The notes below the pieces were generated by a model, which did not search any database, was not told the DNA's origin, and worked only from the letters and a program-made list of their open reading frames with translations. 64,000 nucleotides of DNA from Kuafuiihalomonas sp039024635 (lineage in GTDB: Bacteria; Myxococcota; Kuafuiibacteriia; Kuafuiibacteriales; Kuafuiibacteriaceae). The stretch is from the NCBI GenBank assembly GCA_039024635.1, contig JBCCQA010000029.1:1-64000 (forward strand), in the 5' to 3' direction. The translations under genes were made by a program, and so were the position numbers. Positions 43,506 to 52,575 of the stretch are shown in pieces (within the stretch, counting starts at the first letter, position 1; each line of letters opens with the position of its first letter).

Positions 43506-44627
43506 ATGGCGCCTCAGGCCGCGCTCGAGGAGGTCCGGCGGGAGCTACGCGAGACCTTCATCGACCGAGACCGCGAAATCGACGGTCTACTCATCGCCCT
43601 GTTGACGGGCCAGCACATCCTGCTGCTCGGCCCTCCCGGCACCGCAAAGTCGATGCTGGCTCGACGCCTGTGCGCCCACCTCGAAGGCGCTCGCTACTTC
43701 GAGTGGCTGCTCACCAAGTTCACCACCCCGGAAGAAATCTTCGGACCCATCGATCTGCCGGCGCTGGAGCAGGGCCGATACGAACGCCTTCTCCAGCACA
43801 AGCTCCCTTCGGCCGAAGTGGCCTTCTTGGACGAGGTGTTCAAGGCCAACAGCGCCATCCTGAACGCCCTCCTGACGCTGATGAACGAGCGTCGATTCCA
43901 CCAGGGAGCGACCCTACTGGAGGCCCCGCTGGAGACCGTAGTCGCCGCGTCCAACGAGCTACCGGAAGAAGACGAGCTACGGGCCCTGTACGACCGTTTC
44001 CTGCTCCGTTTTCAGGTCGGCTACGTCGACGACGGCGCATTCGATCGCCTGCTGAAGCTCGAAGAGCCGGCGCCGGTGAGGAACAGACTCTCCCGCGACG
44101 ACCTGGCCGCCCTTCGCCGACGTCTGGTCGAGGTTCAGGTCCCCAGCTCCGTCTTGAACGACGTCCGGATCCTTCGCCGAAGCCTCTTCAAGGAGGGCGT
44201 CATCCCTTCCGACCGGCGATTTAGGAACAGTCTCGCCGTTCTTCGGGCCGCCGCCCTCCTTGCCGGGCGTGAGCAAGTGGACGCGGCAGACCTGGCTTGG
44301 CTGGGAGCGGTTCTCTGGACCGACCCCGAAGAACTGCCCAAGGTAGAGGCGGCCCTGGCCCAGATCGCGACGGGCCTCGAAACCGAAGCCAAACGCATTC
44401 AAAGCCAAGCCAAAGAGATCTTTGCCTACGCGCTGCAGCCCTGGCCAGACCCGGACAGCAAAGCGCGGGCGACGCTGGAGGCCCACACCAAGCTCGTCCA
44501 GCTGGCCGATCGTCTCGGCCAGCTAGGCCGCCAGGCCGAGAGTGAAGGTCGGGGCCCCGGCATCATCGAGCAACTCAAGAACGAGCTTCAGTCGATGCAG
44601 GACAGCTTGCTGGGGGCGGCCAATTGA
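43506..44627 (+). CDS. MoxR/RavA-type AAA+ ATPase
   Basis: 373 residues. Walker A is LLGPPGTAKSML (K48) and Walker B VAFLDEVFK (D109, E110). The MoxR helix insertion region reads FEWLLTKFTTPEEIFGPIDL. Sensor/Arg-finger region: VVAASNELPEEDELRALYDR FLLRFQVGYV. The remaining C-terminal about 100 residues are helical, like the RavA LARA-like extension but shorter. MoxR proteins act with a VWA partner as chaperone-like ATPases. Its stop overlaps the VWA gene start by 4 bp, so they are made together. Confidence 0.9.
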   Translation: MAPQAALEEVRRELRETFIDRDREIDGLLIALLTGQHILLLGPPGTAKSMLARRLCAHLEGARYFEWLLTKFTTPEEIFGPIDLPALEQGRYERLLQHKLPSAEVAFLDEVFKANSAILNALLTLMNERRFHQGATLLEAPLETVVAASNELPEEDELRALYDRFLLRFQVGYVDDGAFDRLLKLEEPAPVRNRLSRDDLAALRRRLVEVQVPSSVLNDVRILRRSLFKEGVIPSDRRFRNSLAVLRAAALLAGREQVDAADLAWLGAVLWTDPEELPKVEAALAQIATGLETEAKRIQSQAKEIFAYALQPWPDPDSKARATLEAHTKLVQLADRLGQLGRQAESEGRGPGIIEQLKNELQSMQDSLLGAAN

Positions 44628-46123
44628 CGATATTTACCGTTGAGCACGACGGCTTCGACCAAGACCAATTCGAGCTTCTTCTCCCGGATACGCCGGCCCT
44701 GGAAGCGTCCAGGGAGCGGCTGGCTCACCTCCTGCCTCATCCCGACGCCCTGCTGATGGACGTCTTTGCGCTGCTGTTCAAGCTGACCTTCAAGGTTCGA
44801 CCCGAGAAAGAGGTCGAGGCCTCGGTTCTCCTCAACCGTCGGATCGTCCGCTCACTTAGAGATGACCCGAGGCTGGAGGCGCTTCGTACCCGGAGCGCCC
44901 TGGACGCTCGACGATCCATGGAGCTCCTGGCGACCCTGGCCGGCATGATCGCCGATGGGCTGAGCTCCCGAGAGACCGTCGTCGCCAGCGAGCTGGTGGT
45001 CGGCATGGACGCCAAGGACGACGAGGCGCGAATGACCCAGCTCGAGGCCGAGAAAGAAAACCTGGAGAGTCTTCCTTGGTCGGAAGCGACAAAGTCCCAG
45101 CTGAAGAAAGGCCTCGATGAAGATCAACGGCGCTTGAGACAGGAACTCAAGCGAAAGCGAGGGGCGCAAAAGAAGTCGGCTGACGATCTGCCCGTGAACT
45201 TCGACCACGCCATGTCCGGCGCATTGGAGGCCTTGGACCAGGGACAGACCGATGTGGACGAGGCCATGGCCGCCTTCGGACTGGGCAGCGGCCAAGACCA
45301 GAGGACCGATGGCGTCCTTCGAGCCGAGCTGGGTCGAAAACTCGCTCGCTCCAAGAAGCTACGCCTGCTGGCTCGCCTTCTCGGCGCTTTCAAAGAGGTC
45401 GCGAACGAGGCCCGCCGAAACAAGATCCAGCGAGCGCCCCAAACCCTGCATGACGTTTCGCAGGGTCGAGATCTGGACCGCTTGCTTCCCAGCGAGCTCT
45501 TGGGCCTTCGCAGAAGCTCGAGACTCCATCGCGCCTTCCTCCGTCGCTACGCCGAGAGCGAGCTTCTCCGCTACGAGCTCCGGGGACCCAAACAGACGGG
45601 TCCCATGATCATCTGCGTCGACGGAAGCAGCTCGATGGCTGGGTCAAGAGAGATCTGGTCCAAGGCGATCGCCCTCACCTTCGCCGAGATCGCCCGTCGG
45701 CAGCGTCGACGTTGTCTTGGCCTGATATTCAGCGGTGGTGAGCAACTGTGGGAGGTCGAACTCTCGCGACCACCCCGAGCCACCGGACGGGCACGGGTCT
45801 CCATGGACGCGGTCTCTGGTTTCGCCGAGCATTTTCCAGGCGGAGGAACCAGCTTCGAGGAGCCGCTCCGACGTGGCCTGGAGGCGCTGACCGAAGGGCC
45901 CTATCGGCGAGGAGACCTGGTCTTCATCACGGACGGAGAGGCGAGCGTGACGAGAACGCTCCTCGATGAGGTGGAGGCCGCGCGGCGCCGTCGCCGCTTC
46001 TTCGTCCAGGGCATAGCGCTCGGCGAAGCCCGACCCGCCAGCCTCAGCTTCTGCGACGACATTCGGACCGTGCACGACCTGGCGGACGACAGCTTGGCAG
46101 ACCTGTTCGCCAAGGTCGGCTGA
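44624..46123 (+). CDS. VWA-domain partner of the MoxR ATPase (ViaA/CoxE-like)
   Basis: 499 residues; TTG start overlapping the previous stop. The N-terminal 300 residues are helical with charged coiled-coil stretches (LDEDQRRLRQELKRKRGAQK). The VWA domain at about 325-499 has the MIDAS motif in ICVDGSSSMAGSREIWSKA (D333, S335, S337), a later Thr/Asp site GGGTSFEEPL and FITDGEASV. ViaA-type proteins deliver substrates to the ATPase. The substrate is unknown. There is no hydrophobic segment, so it is cytosolic. Confidence 0.85.
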   Translation: MTIFTVEHDGFDQDQFELLLPDTPALEASRERLAHLLPHPDALLMDVFALLFKLTFKVRPEKEVEASVLLNRRIVRSLRDDPRLEALRTRSALDARRSMELLATLAGMIADGLSSRETVVASELVVGMDAKDDEARMTQLEAEKENLESLPWSEATKSQLKKGLDEDQRRLRQELKRKRGAQKKSADDLPVNFDHAMSGALEALDQGQTDVDEAMAAFGLGSGQDQRTDGVLRAELGRKLARSKKLRLLARLLGAFKEVANEARRNKIQRAPQTLHDVSQGRDLDRLLPSELLGLRRSSRLHRAFLRRYAESELLRYELRGPKQTGPMIICVDGSSSMAGSREIWSKAIALTFAEIARRQRRRCLGLIFSGGEQLWEVELSRPPRATGRARVSMDAVSGFAEHFPGGGTSFEEPLRRGLEALTEGPYRRGDLVFITDGEASVTRTLLDEVEAARRRRRFFVQGIALGEARPASLSFCDDIRTVHDLADDSLADLFAKVG

Positions 46124-46138
46124 GGATCCTTGCCATTG

Positions 46139-46162
46139 CCCAAGCGACCTGCTCGCTTTGGG
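46139..46162 (+). promoter_or_regulatory. Hairpin directly before the metX start
   Basis: CCCAAGCGA-CCTGC-TCGCTTTGGG can pair over nine positions with one bulged T, ending 2 nt before the metX ATG. It could sequester the initiation region or act as a weak processing or termination element between the VWA gene and metX; no T-run follows. Confidence 0.3.
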
Positions 46163-46164
46163 GT

Positions 46165-47214
46165 ATGGGGCGCCGTCTCGAGGCCAGCTGTCCGGGCTTC
46201 GCTCTCCAGAGCGGGCCCGTCTTGCCCCCCCATCATTTAGCGGCCTGGTCCTCGGCCACGGGCCCTGCGCCCAGTGGGCGACCCGTCATCCTGGTCGTGC
46301 ACGCCCTGACCGGTGCTCCCGAAGTCGACGAATGGTGGGGCCCCCTCGTCGGACCAGGTCGCGCCCTGGATACCGAGCGTCATGAGCTCCTCTGCTTCAA
46401 CAACCTGGGAAGCTGCTACGGGAGCTTTGGACCGACGGAGGCCCAGTTCCCTCGGACCGAGCAGGCGCCCTTCGCTGCCCAGGGGAAAGGCGCCTTCAGC
46501 CATGATCCACGAGGACCCGCGGCCTTGAGCACTTGGGACCAAGCCCAGTCCATCCTCCACGGTCTCGACGCCCTCGGCGTGGACGAGGTCGCCTTTGTGA
46601 CCGGGGGCTCGCTGGGCGGGATGATCGCATGGTGCCTTCTCATGCTTGCACCCAAACGCTTCCACCGAGCGGCACTAATCGCCTGCTGCCCCAAGAGCAC
46701 GCCGTGGATTCAGGGCTGGAACCACATCGGACGTATGAGCATCTTGGCCGACCCGGCCTTTCCCTTCTCAGCTCGAGGGCTCGAACTCGCCCGACAGATC
46801 GCCCACATGACGTACCGGGCCCCAGCCGGACTGGCCGAGCGCCACGAAGGACCGACGGTCCCTCCTCAGCCTGGCGGGGCCATGACCTATCTGGAGCATC
46901 AGGGCACCAAGCTTCGCGCTCGCTTTCACCCCTTGGCCTACCTGGCCCAGCTCTCCGCCATGGACCACCACGACGTCTTCACACCGCCCCGCAGCACGAA
47001 GGACTCCGCTTGGAACCTGTCCCGCGTTCGTGCTCGAACCACCCTCGTGGGCATAGACAGCGACCAGCTCTATCCAGCAACGCCCCTTCGGGACTGGACC
47101 AACCAGTTGCCCGAAAGTGCGTACCGCGAGGTGAGCTCCTCCCATGGTCACGACGCTTTTTTGATCGAGTGGAACCAAATGGAGACCATCCTCTTGGAGG
47201 CTCAGTCCCGATGA
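46165..47214 (+). CDS. metX: Homoserine O-acyltransferase (MetX, alpha/beta-hydrolase)
   Basis: 349 residues. The MetX markers are HALTG (46-50), CFNNLGSCYGSFGP (77-90) and the nucleophile elbow TGGSLGGM (S149). The triad is completed by D300 in GIDSDQLYP and H329 in SSHGHDAFL. It transfers an acetyl (or succinyl) group from CoA to homoserine, the committed step of methionine synthesis; sequence alone does not settle which acyl donor is used. Its stop overlaps the next start (ATGA), so it is coupled to the kinase/dehydrogenase that supplies homoserine. MetY, the next enzyme, is encoded 4 kb downstream. Confidence 0.9.
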   Translation: MGRRLEASCPGFALQSGPVLPPHHLAAWSSATGPAPSGRPVILVVHALTGAPEVDEWWGPLVGPGRALDTERHELLCFNNLGSCYGSFGPTEAQFPRTEQAPFAAQGKGAFSHDPRGPAALSTWDQAQSILHGLDALGVDEVAFVTGGSLGGMIAWCLLMLAPKRFHRAALIACCPKSTPWIQGWNHIGRMSILADPAFPFSARGLELARQIAHMTYRAPAGLAERHEGPTVPPQPGGAMTYLEHQGTKLRARFHPLAYLAQLSAMDHHDVFTPPRSTKDSAWNLSRVRARTTLVGIDSDQLYPATPLRDWTNQLPESAYREVSSSHGHDAFLIEWNQMETILLEAQSR

Positions 47215-49715
47215 ACGAGCGCTTTCACGTCTTGAAGTTCGGCGGATCGTCGCTGCAGGACCCGGAGCGGGTCTCCCGGGTGCTGGGCATCGTCGAGGCC
47301 GCGCCCGGCCCCACCGCGGTGGTGGTTTCGGCCGCCGGGCCGACCACCGACCTTCTGATAGAGGCCGCGGCCAGGGCGGGTGACGGTGAAGACCACCTCG
47401 CGAACGGGCTCGTGGAGCAGGTGCAGAGCCTAGTGGTCGGGAACGCGGAGGCGGTCCTAGGGAAGGGTCCGGCCCTGGACGACACGACGCCGCAGCTGGA
47501 AGCGCTGTACGGCAACTTGCGGAAGCTGCTGTACGGCGTGGGCCTGCTCCGAGAGTACACCCCCCAGACCCTGGACCTCATCCAGTCCTTCGGAGAGCGG
47601 AGCAGCGCGCTCTTGATGGCGGCCTTCCTGAAGGCGCGGGGTTCATTGGCCCGCTTCGTCGACGCCCGAGACTGGCTGGTGACCGACGCTCGATTCGGCC
47701 GAGCCCTGGTAGACTGGCCGGCCACGGCCCAGAACCTGGCCGAGCGAGCCGACGAGTGGCGGGAGGCTTTGACGGTCCACACCGGCTACCTGGGTCGGAG
47801 CAGCGACGGCCGAACGACGACGCTGGGACGGAACGGATCCGACTACACCGCGACGCTCCTCGCCCGAGGCCTCGGCGCCGAGGACGTCACCATCTGGACC
47901 GACGTCTCGGGCGTCATGACGGCCGACCCGGGCATCGTCCCCGACGCCTACCCCTTGGCCCGACTGAGCTACATGGAGGCCCTGGAGCTCGCCACCTTCG
48001 GCGCCAAGATGTTCCACCCGCGGACCATGATTCCGCTCATCGAGGCGGGCGTACCCCTCCGGATTCGAAACACCCTCACCCCCGACGCCGAGGGCACCCT
48101 CGTCGACGAGACCGGGCATCGCGACCCAGGGAAGCCGACCTCGGTGACTTCCTTGGAGAACGTGGCTCTGATCGACATCCAGGTTCGCCGGCTCGACGCC
48201 CGTCCTCGCATGGCCGAGCGGATTCAGCGAAGCCTCGAACAGAAAGACATCTCGGTCTGGCTCTCGACCCAGAGTGCTCACGGCCAAGCGCTGTCGGTGG
48301 TCGTTCCGGTGGAGCACGCCTCCCGGGCCCAGGAGGCCATCGAGCTCGAGCTCCGAGCCGAGCTTGCAGCCAAGGAGGTTCGTCCGCTCGAAGTCTGGAT
48401 GCCCACCACTCTCCTCACCCTGGTGGCCGAGGCCATGGGCCGGTCCGTGAACGTGGCCGGTCGTATGTTCGCTGCCCTCGGCGCGGTGGGGGTGAACGTT
48501 CGGACCATCGGTCAAAGCGCGAGCAGCCGCTCCATCTCCTGCATCGTCGACGCCGACGAGACGAGCATCGCCGTTCAGGCAGTCCACGACGCCTTCAACT
48601 TCGCCCATCAGACCGTGAGTCTGCTCGTGCTAGGCAAGGGCACGGTGGGCTCGGAGCTCCTGGAGCAGGTCGCCTCCCAAGCCGAGACTCTGCGAGCGGC
48701 CCACGACATCGACCTCCGCCTGATCGGCCTCGCGGACCAACGTCGCCTCACCTTCGAACCCGAGGGGGTCCCTCCTTCGGATTGGGAGGGACGACTCGCC
48801 GCCGCCCCCGAAGCCGAGCTCGGCGACCATGGACCGGTAACCCCGGCCGTCCTCGACCGCCTGCGGAGGCTCCCGGTTCCCGTGCTGGTCGACGTGACGG
48901 CGGCCGATGGCCTAGAAGGCCTGTACCAGGAGGCCTTCGAACGCGGCATCCACGTCGTCGCCGCGAACAAGAAGCCCCTTACGATCGATGTGCCGGCGCG
49001 CAATGCGCTCTTGGAGAGCGCGCGCTCCCACTACCGGTTCTACGCCTATGAAACCACGGTCGGAGCGAGCCTGCCCGTCATCGAGACCCTGAAGGACCTC
49101 GTTCGCACCGGAGACCGGGTCCAGCTCATCGAAGGCTCCTTCTCGGGGACCCTGGGCTATCTGACCTGGAAGCTGATGCAGCGAAAGCCACTTGCCGAAG
49201 CGGTTCGGGAGGCGAAGGCTCTAGGCTACACCGAGCCCCAGCCCCAGGACGACCTGTCCGGCCTCGACGCGGCCCGCAAGGCGCTCATCTTGGCTCGGGA
49301 GCTGGGTCTTCAGATAGAGCTGTCGGACGTCGAGCTGGAGCCGCTGGTGCCTGAGAAGATCTTGGCCGAGACGGATCTCGAGGCTTTCTACGCCGGACTC
49401 GAGGCCCATCAGCCCGAGCTCGACGCGCAGCTCGACGCCTACGAAAGGGAAGGCCTCGTGCTCCGCTACCTTGCTCGGGTCGACCCAAAGGCTGCCGCCA
49501 ACGGAGGGAAGGTGATGAAGGTCGGTCCCATGGCTGTCACCGCCGACCATCCAGCCACCCGGCTGCGGGCGACCGAGTCCTTCGTCGCCTTCACCACCGA
49601 CCGCTACGCCGAGTACCCGCTCATCGTCCAAGGCGCCGGCGCCGGCGGCGCGGTCACCGCAGCTGGCGTCCTCGCCGACGTCCTTCGCATCGCCCAAACC
49701 TTACGGGGTCGATAG
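47211..49715 (+). CDS. thrA: Bifunctional aspartokinase / homoserine dehydrogenase
   Basis: 834 residues. Aspartokinase at about 1-290: KFGGSSLQDPERV (9-21), FGERSSALLMAAFLKARG, TLGRNGSDYTATLLARGL and TDVSGVMTADPGI. Two ACT modules at about 305-455 (VALIDIQVRRLDARPRMAER ... MGRSVNVAGRMFAALGAVGV NVRTIGQSASSRSISCIVD) imply feedback control by an aspartate-family amino acid. Homoserine dehydrogenase at about 460-834: LLVLGKGTVGSELL (NAD(P) site), ANKKPLT, TTVGASLPVIETLKDLVRTG and GYTEPQPQDDLSGLDAARK. It converts aspartate to aspartyl phosphate and aspartate semialdehyde to homoserine. It overlaps metX by 4 bp; TTGGAGG precedes the ATG. Confidence 0.95.
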   Translation: MNERFHVLKFGGSSLQDPERVSRVLGIVEAAPGPTAVVVSAAGPTTDLLIEAAARAGDGEDHLANGLVEQVQSLVVGNAEAVLGKGPALDDTTPQLEALYGNLRKLLYGVGLLREYTPQTLDLIQSFGERSSALLMAAFLKARGSLARFVDARDWLVTDARFGRALVDWPATAQNLAERADEWREALTVHTGYLGRSSDGRTTTLGRNGSDYTATLLARGLGAEDVTIWTDVSGVMTADPGIVPDAYPLARLSYMEALELATFGAKMFHPRTMIPLIEAGVPLRIRNTLTPDAEGTLVDETGHRDPGKPTSVTSLENVALIDIQVRRLDARPRMAERIQRSLEQKDISVWLSTQSAHGQALSVVVPVEHASRAQEAIELELRAELAAKEVRPLEVWMPTTLLTLVAEAMGRSVNVAGRMFAALGAVGVNVRTIGQSASSRSISCIVDADETSIAVQAVHDAFNFAHQTVSLLVLGKGTVGSELLEQVASQAETLRAAHDIDLRLIGLADQRRLTFEPEGVPPSDWEGRLAAAPEAELGDHGPVTPAVLDRLRRLPVPVLVDVTAADGLEGLYQEAFERGIHVVAANKKPLTIDVPARNALLESARSHYRFYAYETTVGASLPVIETLKDLVRTGDRVQLIEGSFSGTLGYLTWKLMQRKPLAEAVREAKALGYTEPQPQDDLSGLDAARKALILARELGLQIELSDVELEPLVPEKILAETDLEAFYAGLEAHQPELDAQLDAYEREGLVLRYLARVDPKAAANGGKVMKVGPMAVTADHPATRLRATESFVAFTTDRYAEYPLIVQGAGAGGAVTAAGVLADVLRIAQTLRGR

Positions 49716-49782
49716 ACCCGGTCCCCCGGGAGAGCATCGGTCGGCCCTGAAACCGCCTGAAACTTCCAAAAGCTGCCTCGTC

Positions 49783-50694
49783 TCAAGCGTTCGGGGCGGC
49801 CTTCGCGAGTCCGTCGAGGAAGGGGGTCCAGCCCTGCTGGTAGTCGCTCTTGTCCACGGTGCGCAAGAAGCCGGCGTGGGTGAACTCGACTTTGGTTCGC
49901 CGTCCATCCTCGAGGGGGACGAGCCGAAAGCTCACCGTTTGATCCGGCACGTCGGGCTGCTGGCGCCAGTCGGGCCAAGAGAAGGAGAGAAGCACGTTCT
50001 CCTCGAACTCCAGGATCCTCATCGGCTTCACGTGCTCGGCGGCGGGCCCCCAGCCCAGGTCGAACGCCCCCCCCACCCGCGGCTCGACTCGAGCCTCCTT
50101 GGCGATCCATTGGTTCAGGATCTCGGGGGTGGTCAGGGCACGAAAAACCGCCGGCGGCGGAGCATCGATCTCGATGCTGAGACGAATCACTGGCTCCGGA
50201 TCCGCGAAGTCCGGAAGCAGCACGTTGCCCCTTCCGTCGATGTGACCCAACAGGTTGGCGGTCGCCAGGCGCCAATAGTCGTCGACGACCAGCTCCGGCT
50301 TGGGGAGCGGCAGAGCCTGTTCGAGCTGATGCAGCACTGTGAAGTCGGTCCATTTGCGCGCCGGGTCCGGCGTTTCGCCCGGAGTGCAGGCCCAGCTCGG
50401 CGTCTCGCCTTTGGCAAAGCGCCACTTTATCGCGGACTTCACACCGGCCCACGTACCCTCGAAGGCAAAGCTGGCGCCTGGCTCCAGGAGGACAACCGCC
50501 GCATCGCAGGGGCCCAGAACCCCCCGCCCCCCAAAGACAAAGCGCCCGCCGAGCTTCAGCTCCAACTCCACCCGTTCGGCGAACCAGGCTCTAAGCTGAT
50601 CGACCTCCGTGCAGGCGGCAAACAGCCACTCCACCGAGGCCGGCAGTTGAAAGGTGTGCTCGAAGCGCGTCGCGCTGTTTTCGGTCTCACTCAT
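49783..50694 (-). CDS. Tandem SRPBCC (AHSA1-type) domain protein
   Basis: 303 residues containing two related START/Bet v1-like halves: about 10-140 (FEHTFQLPASVEWLFAACTE VDQLRAWF) and about 165-300 (IRLSIEIDAPPPAVFRALTT PEILNQWI ... GGAFDLGWG). These Aha1-like domains bind hydrophobic ligands; their genes are often paired with ArsR regulators. It overlaps the ArsR gene by 8 bp. A tandem, two-module form is less usual than the single 150-residue form. Confidence 0.85.
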   Translation of the reverse strand: MSETENSATRFEHTFQLPASVEWLFAACTEVDQLRAWFAERVELELKLGGRFVFGGRGVLGPCDAAVVLLEPGASFAFEGTWAGVKSAIKWRFAKGETPSWACTPGETPDPARKWTDFTVLHQLEQALPLPKPELVVDDYWRLATANLLGHIDGRGNVLLPDFADPEPVIRLSIEIDAPPPAVFRALTTPEILNQWIAKEARVEPRVGGAFDLGWGPAAEHVKPMRILEFEENVLLSFSWPDWRQQPDVPDQTVSFRLVPLEDGRRTKVEFTHAGFLRTVDKSDYQQGWTPFLDGLAKAAPNA

Positions 50695-51031
50695 CGGTCG
50701 CTCCTTTGGATCGGGCCTCGCGCTCGACGAGGTCTCTCAAGTCGTGAAGTCGGACCGCCCACATCAGCCGATAGGGGCCCAGCCAGTCGTCCAGGGCCCG
50801 AAGAGGTTCGGGGTCCAAACGGTAGATGCGCTGCCGACCATCCCGACGCTCCCGAACCAGTTGGGCCTCCCGAAGCACCCGAAGGTGCTTCGAGATGGCG
50901 GGCCGGGTGAGCGGGAAGCGCCGAGCGAGCTGGCCCGCGGGCAGCTCCTCATCCCGAAGCGCCTCCAAGATCTGACGACGGGTCGGATCCTGGAGGGCCC
51001 GACAGGCCAGATCGACGCTCGCCGGCTTCAC
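50687..51031 (-). CDS. ArsR-family transcriptional regulator
   Basis: 114 residues with a winged-helix: ALQDPTRRQILEALRDEELP AGQLARRFPLTRPAISKHLR VLREAQLVRERRDGRQRIYR. There is no metal-binding ELCVCDL motif, so it belongs to the non-metal ArsR group that partners AHSA1 proteins. The GTG start has no ribosome site and sits right beside a TATTAT box (51034-51039 minus), which suggests a leaderless or very short leader transcript. An imperfect palindrome lies just upstream. It is translationally coupled to the SRPBCC gene. Confidence 0.85.
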   Translation of the reverse strand: MKPASVDLACRALQDPTRRQILEALRDEELPAGQLARRFPLTRPAISKHLRVLREAQLVRERRDGRQRIYRLDPEPLRALDDWLGPYRLMWAVRLHDLRDLVEREARSKGATDE

Positions 51032-51040
51032 GGATAATAT

Positions 51041-51056
51041 GTGACCGACTAGTTAC
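51041..51056 (-). promoter_or_regulatory. Imperfect palindrome, candidate ArsR operator
   Basis: GTGACCGACTAGTTAC contains half-sites GTGAC/GTTAC (one mismatch) around a 6-nt core with an internal ACTAGT. It lies between the TATTAT box and the expected -35 region of the ArsR-SRPBCC operon, where repressor binding would block transcription. Confidence 0.35.
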
Positions 51057-51205
51057 GCATCTTGCAAGCCCCAAATAGGGCGTTCTCGAAGTTCAGGCCG
51101 CTTCCCGCCGGCCTCGACGGGGAACACGTCGAACCTCATGACCGGCCCACCAGCCCCTGTGACGCAGTGGGCCACAAGAGGCTGGGGCCGATCATTGGTG
51201 GGGGC

Positions 51206-52489
51206 TCAGGCGCGGAGGGCCTGGTCGAGGTCAGCGATGATGTCGTCGGCGTTCTCGATGCCGACCGACAGCCGGACGGTGTCGTCGGCCGCGCCGGCTG
51301 CCCGGCGAGCTTCGGCGTCGAGCTGACTGTGGGTGGTTGAAGCCGGGTGAATGATCAGGCTTCGACTGTCTCCAATGTTGGCCAAGTGGCTGAAGAGCTT
51401 CACGTTCTCGACCACCTTCTTTCCCTTCTCGAAGCCGCCCTTGACGCCAAAGGTGAAGACAGCCCCTGCCCCTCGAGGCAGGTACTTCTGCGCCAAGCCA
51501 TTGAAGGGCGACGAGCTCAGGCCGGCGTAGCTGACCCACTCGACCTCGCCGTGGCCCTCCAGGAACTCAGCCACCTTCTGAGCGTTCTGGCAGTGCCGTT
51601 CCATGCGCAAAGGCAGGGTCTCGAGCCCGAGCAGCGTCAGCCATGCGTTGAGGGGCTGCTGGTTGGCCCCCAAGTCTCGAAGCCCCACCGCATGACCGAA
51701 CAGGGTGAAGGCCAACTCTCCGAAGGTCTCGTGGAACTTGAGGCCGTGGTAGCCGGGGTCCGGCTGAGTGAGAGCCTTGAACTTGTCGCTCGAGCTCCAG
51801 TCGAACTTGCCGCTGTCGATCACGACGCCGCCAATGGAGGTCCCGTTTCCGCTCATGAACTTGGTGGTCGAATGGACCACGAGGTCCGCGCCGTGCTCGA
51901 TCGGTCGGCACAAGAAGGGTGTGGCCATCGTGTTGTCGACCAGCAGAGGCACCCCCGCGTCATGGGCCACCTTGGCAATGGCCTCGATGTCGGTCACCAC
52001 GCCGCCTGGGTTCGCCAAAGCCTCGATCCAAACCGCTCGGGTTTCGGGCTTGATGGCCCGGGCAAAGTTCTCAGGGTTGGTGGCGTCTACGAAGTCGGTC
52101 TTCCAGCCGAATGCCCGCGGGAAGCTGACGCCGAGCTGGTTGATGCTCCCGCCGTAGAGCTGCTTGGCGGCCACGATATGGGCGCCCGGCTCCATGAAAG
52201 AGAACAAAGCCAAAAGCTGAGCCGCGTGACCCGAAGCGGTGGCGGTCGCAGCAACTCCACCCTCCAAAGAGGCCACTCGGCTCTGGAGGACGCCGACCGT
52301 CGGGTTGGTCAGTCGCGAATAGATGAAGCCCGTCTCCTGAAGAGCGAACAGCTTGGCCGCGTGGTCCGAGTCATTGAAGACGAAGGAGGTCGTCTGGTAA
52401 ATCGGAGTCTGCCGGGCGCCGGTCGTAGCGTCCGGTTCTGAGCCCCCGTGCACGGCGAGGGTGTCGAAATGAGGTTTGGGGTCCGTCAT
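51206..52489 (-). CDS. metY: O-acetylhomoserine aminocarboxypropyltransferase (MetY)
   Basis: 427 residues with the Cys/Met-metabolism PLP signature: FDTLAVHGGSEPDATTGARQ TPIYQTTSF, YSRLTNPTVGVLQSRVASLE GG, VDNTMATPFLCRPIEHGADL VVHSTTKF with PLP lysine K210, and a C-terminal substrate-Arg region GDSRSLIIHPASTTHSQL. It makes homocysteine from O-acetylhomoserine and sulfide, downstream of MetX. ATG 52489 gives the usual family length; an upstream GTG at 52522 is possible. It is separated from metX-thrA by about 1.5 kb of unrelated genes. Confidence 0.95.
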   Translation of the reverse strand: MTDPKPHFDTLAVHGGSEPDATTGARQTPIYQTTSFVFNDSDHAAKLFALQETGFIYSRLTNPTVGVLQSRVASLEGGVAATATASGHAAQLLALFSFMEPGAHIVAAKQLYGGSINQLGVSFPRAFGWKTDFVDATNPENFARAIKPETRAVWIEALANPGGVVTDIEAIAKVAHDAGVPLLVDNTMATPFLCRPIEHGADLVVHSTTKFMSGNGTSIGGVVIDSGKFDWSSSDKFKALTQPDPGYHGLKFHETFGELAFTLFGHAVGLRDLGANQQPLNAWLTLLGLETLPLRMERHCQNAQKVAEFLEGHGEVEWVSYAGLSSSPFNGLAQKYLPRGAGAVFTFGVKGGFEKGKKVVENVKLFSHLANIGDSRSLIIHPASTTHSQLDAEARRAAGAADDTVRLSVGIENADDIIADLDQALRA

Positions 52490-52575
52490 GGAAGGCTTGA
52501 TAGCTTCGGTGTTCGAGGACACGCGAGTCGTGGATGCCCTTCATGCGTAGGCGCCCTTCGAGGAATTGACCGACG

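Noticed and set aside
44856..45295. Antisense open frames opposite the VWA protein gene
   Set aside because: They are shadow frames of a strongly supported gene with MIDAS motif and operon overlap.
47756..49051. Plus-strand open frame of 431 codons in another frame of thrA
   Set aside because: It is overwhelmingly Arg/Gly/Pro and overlaps a complete, motif-rich aspartokinase-homoserine dehydrogenase.
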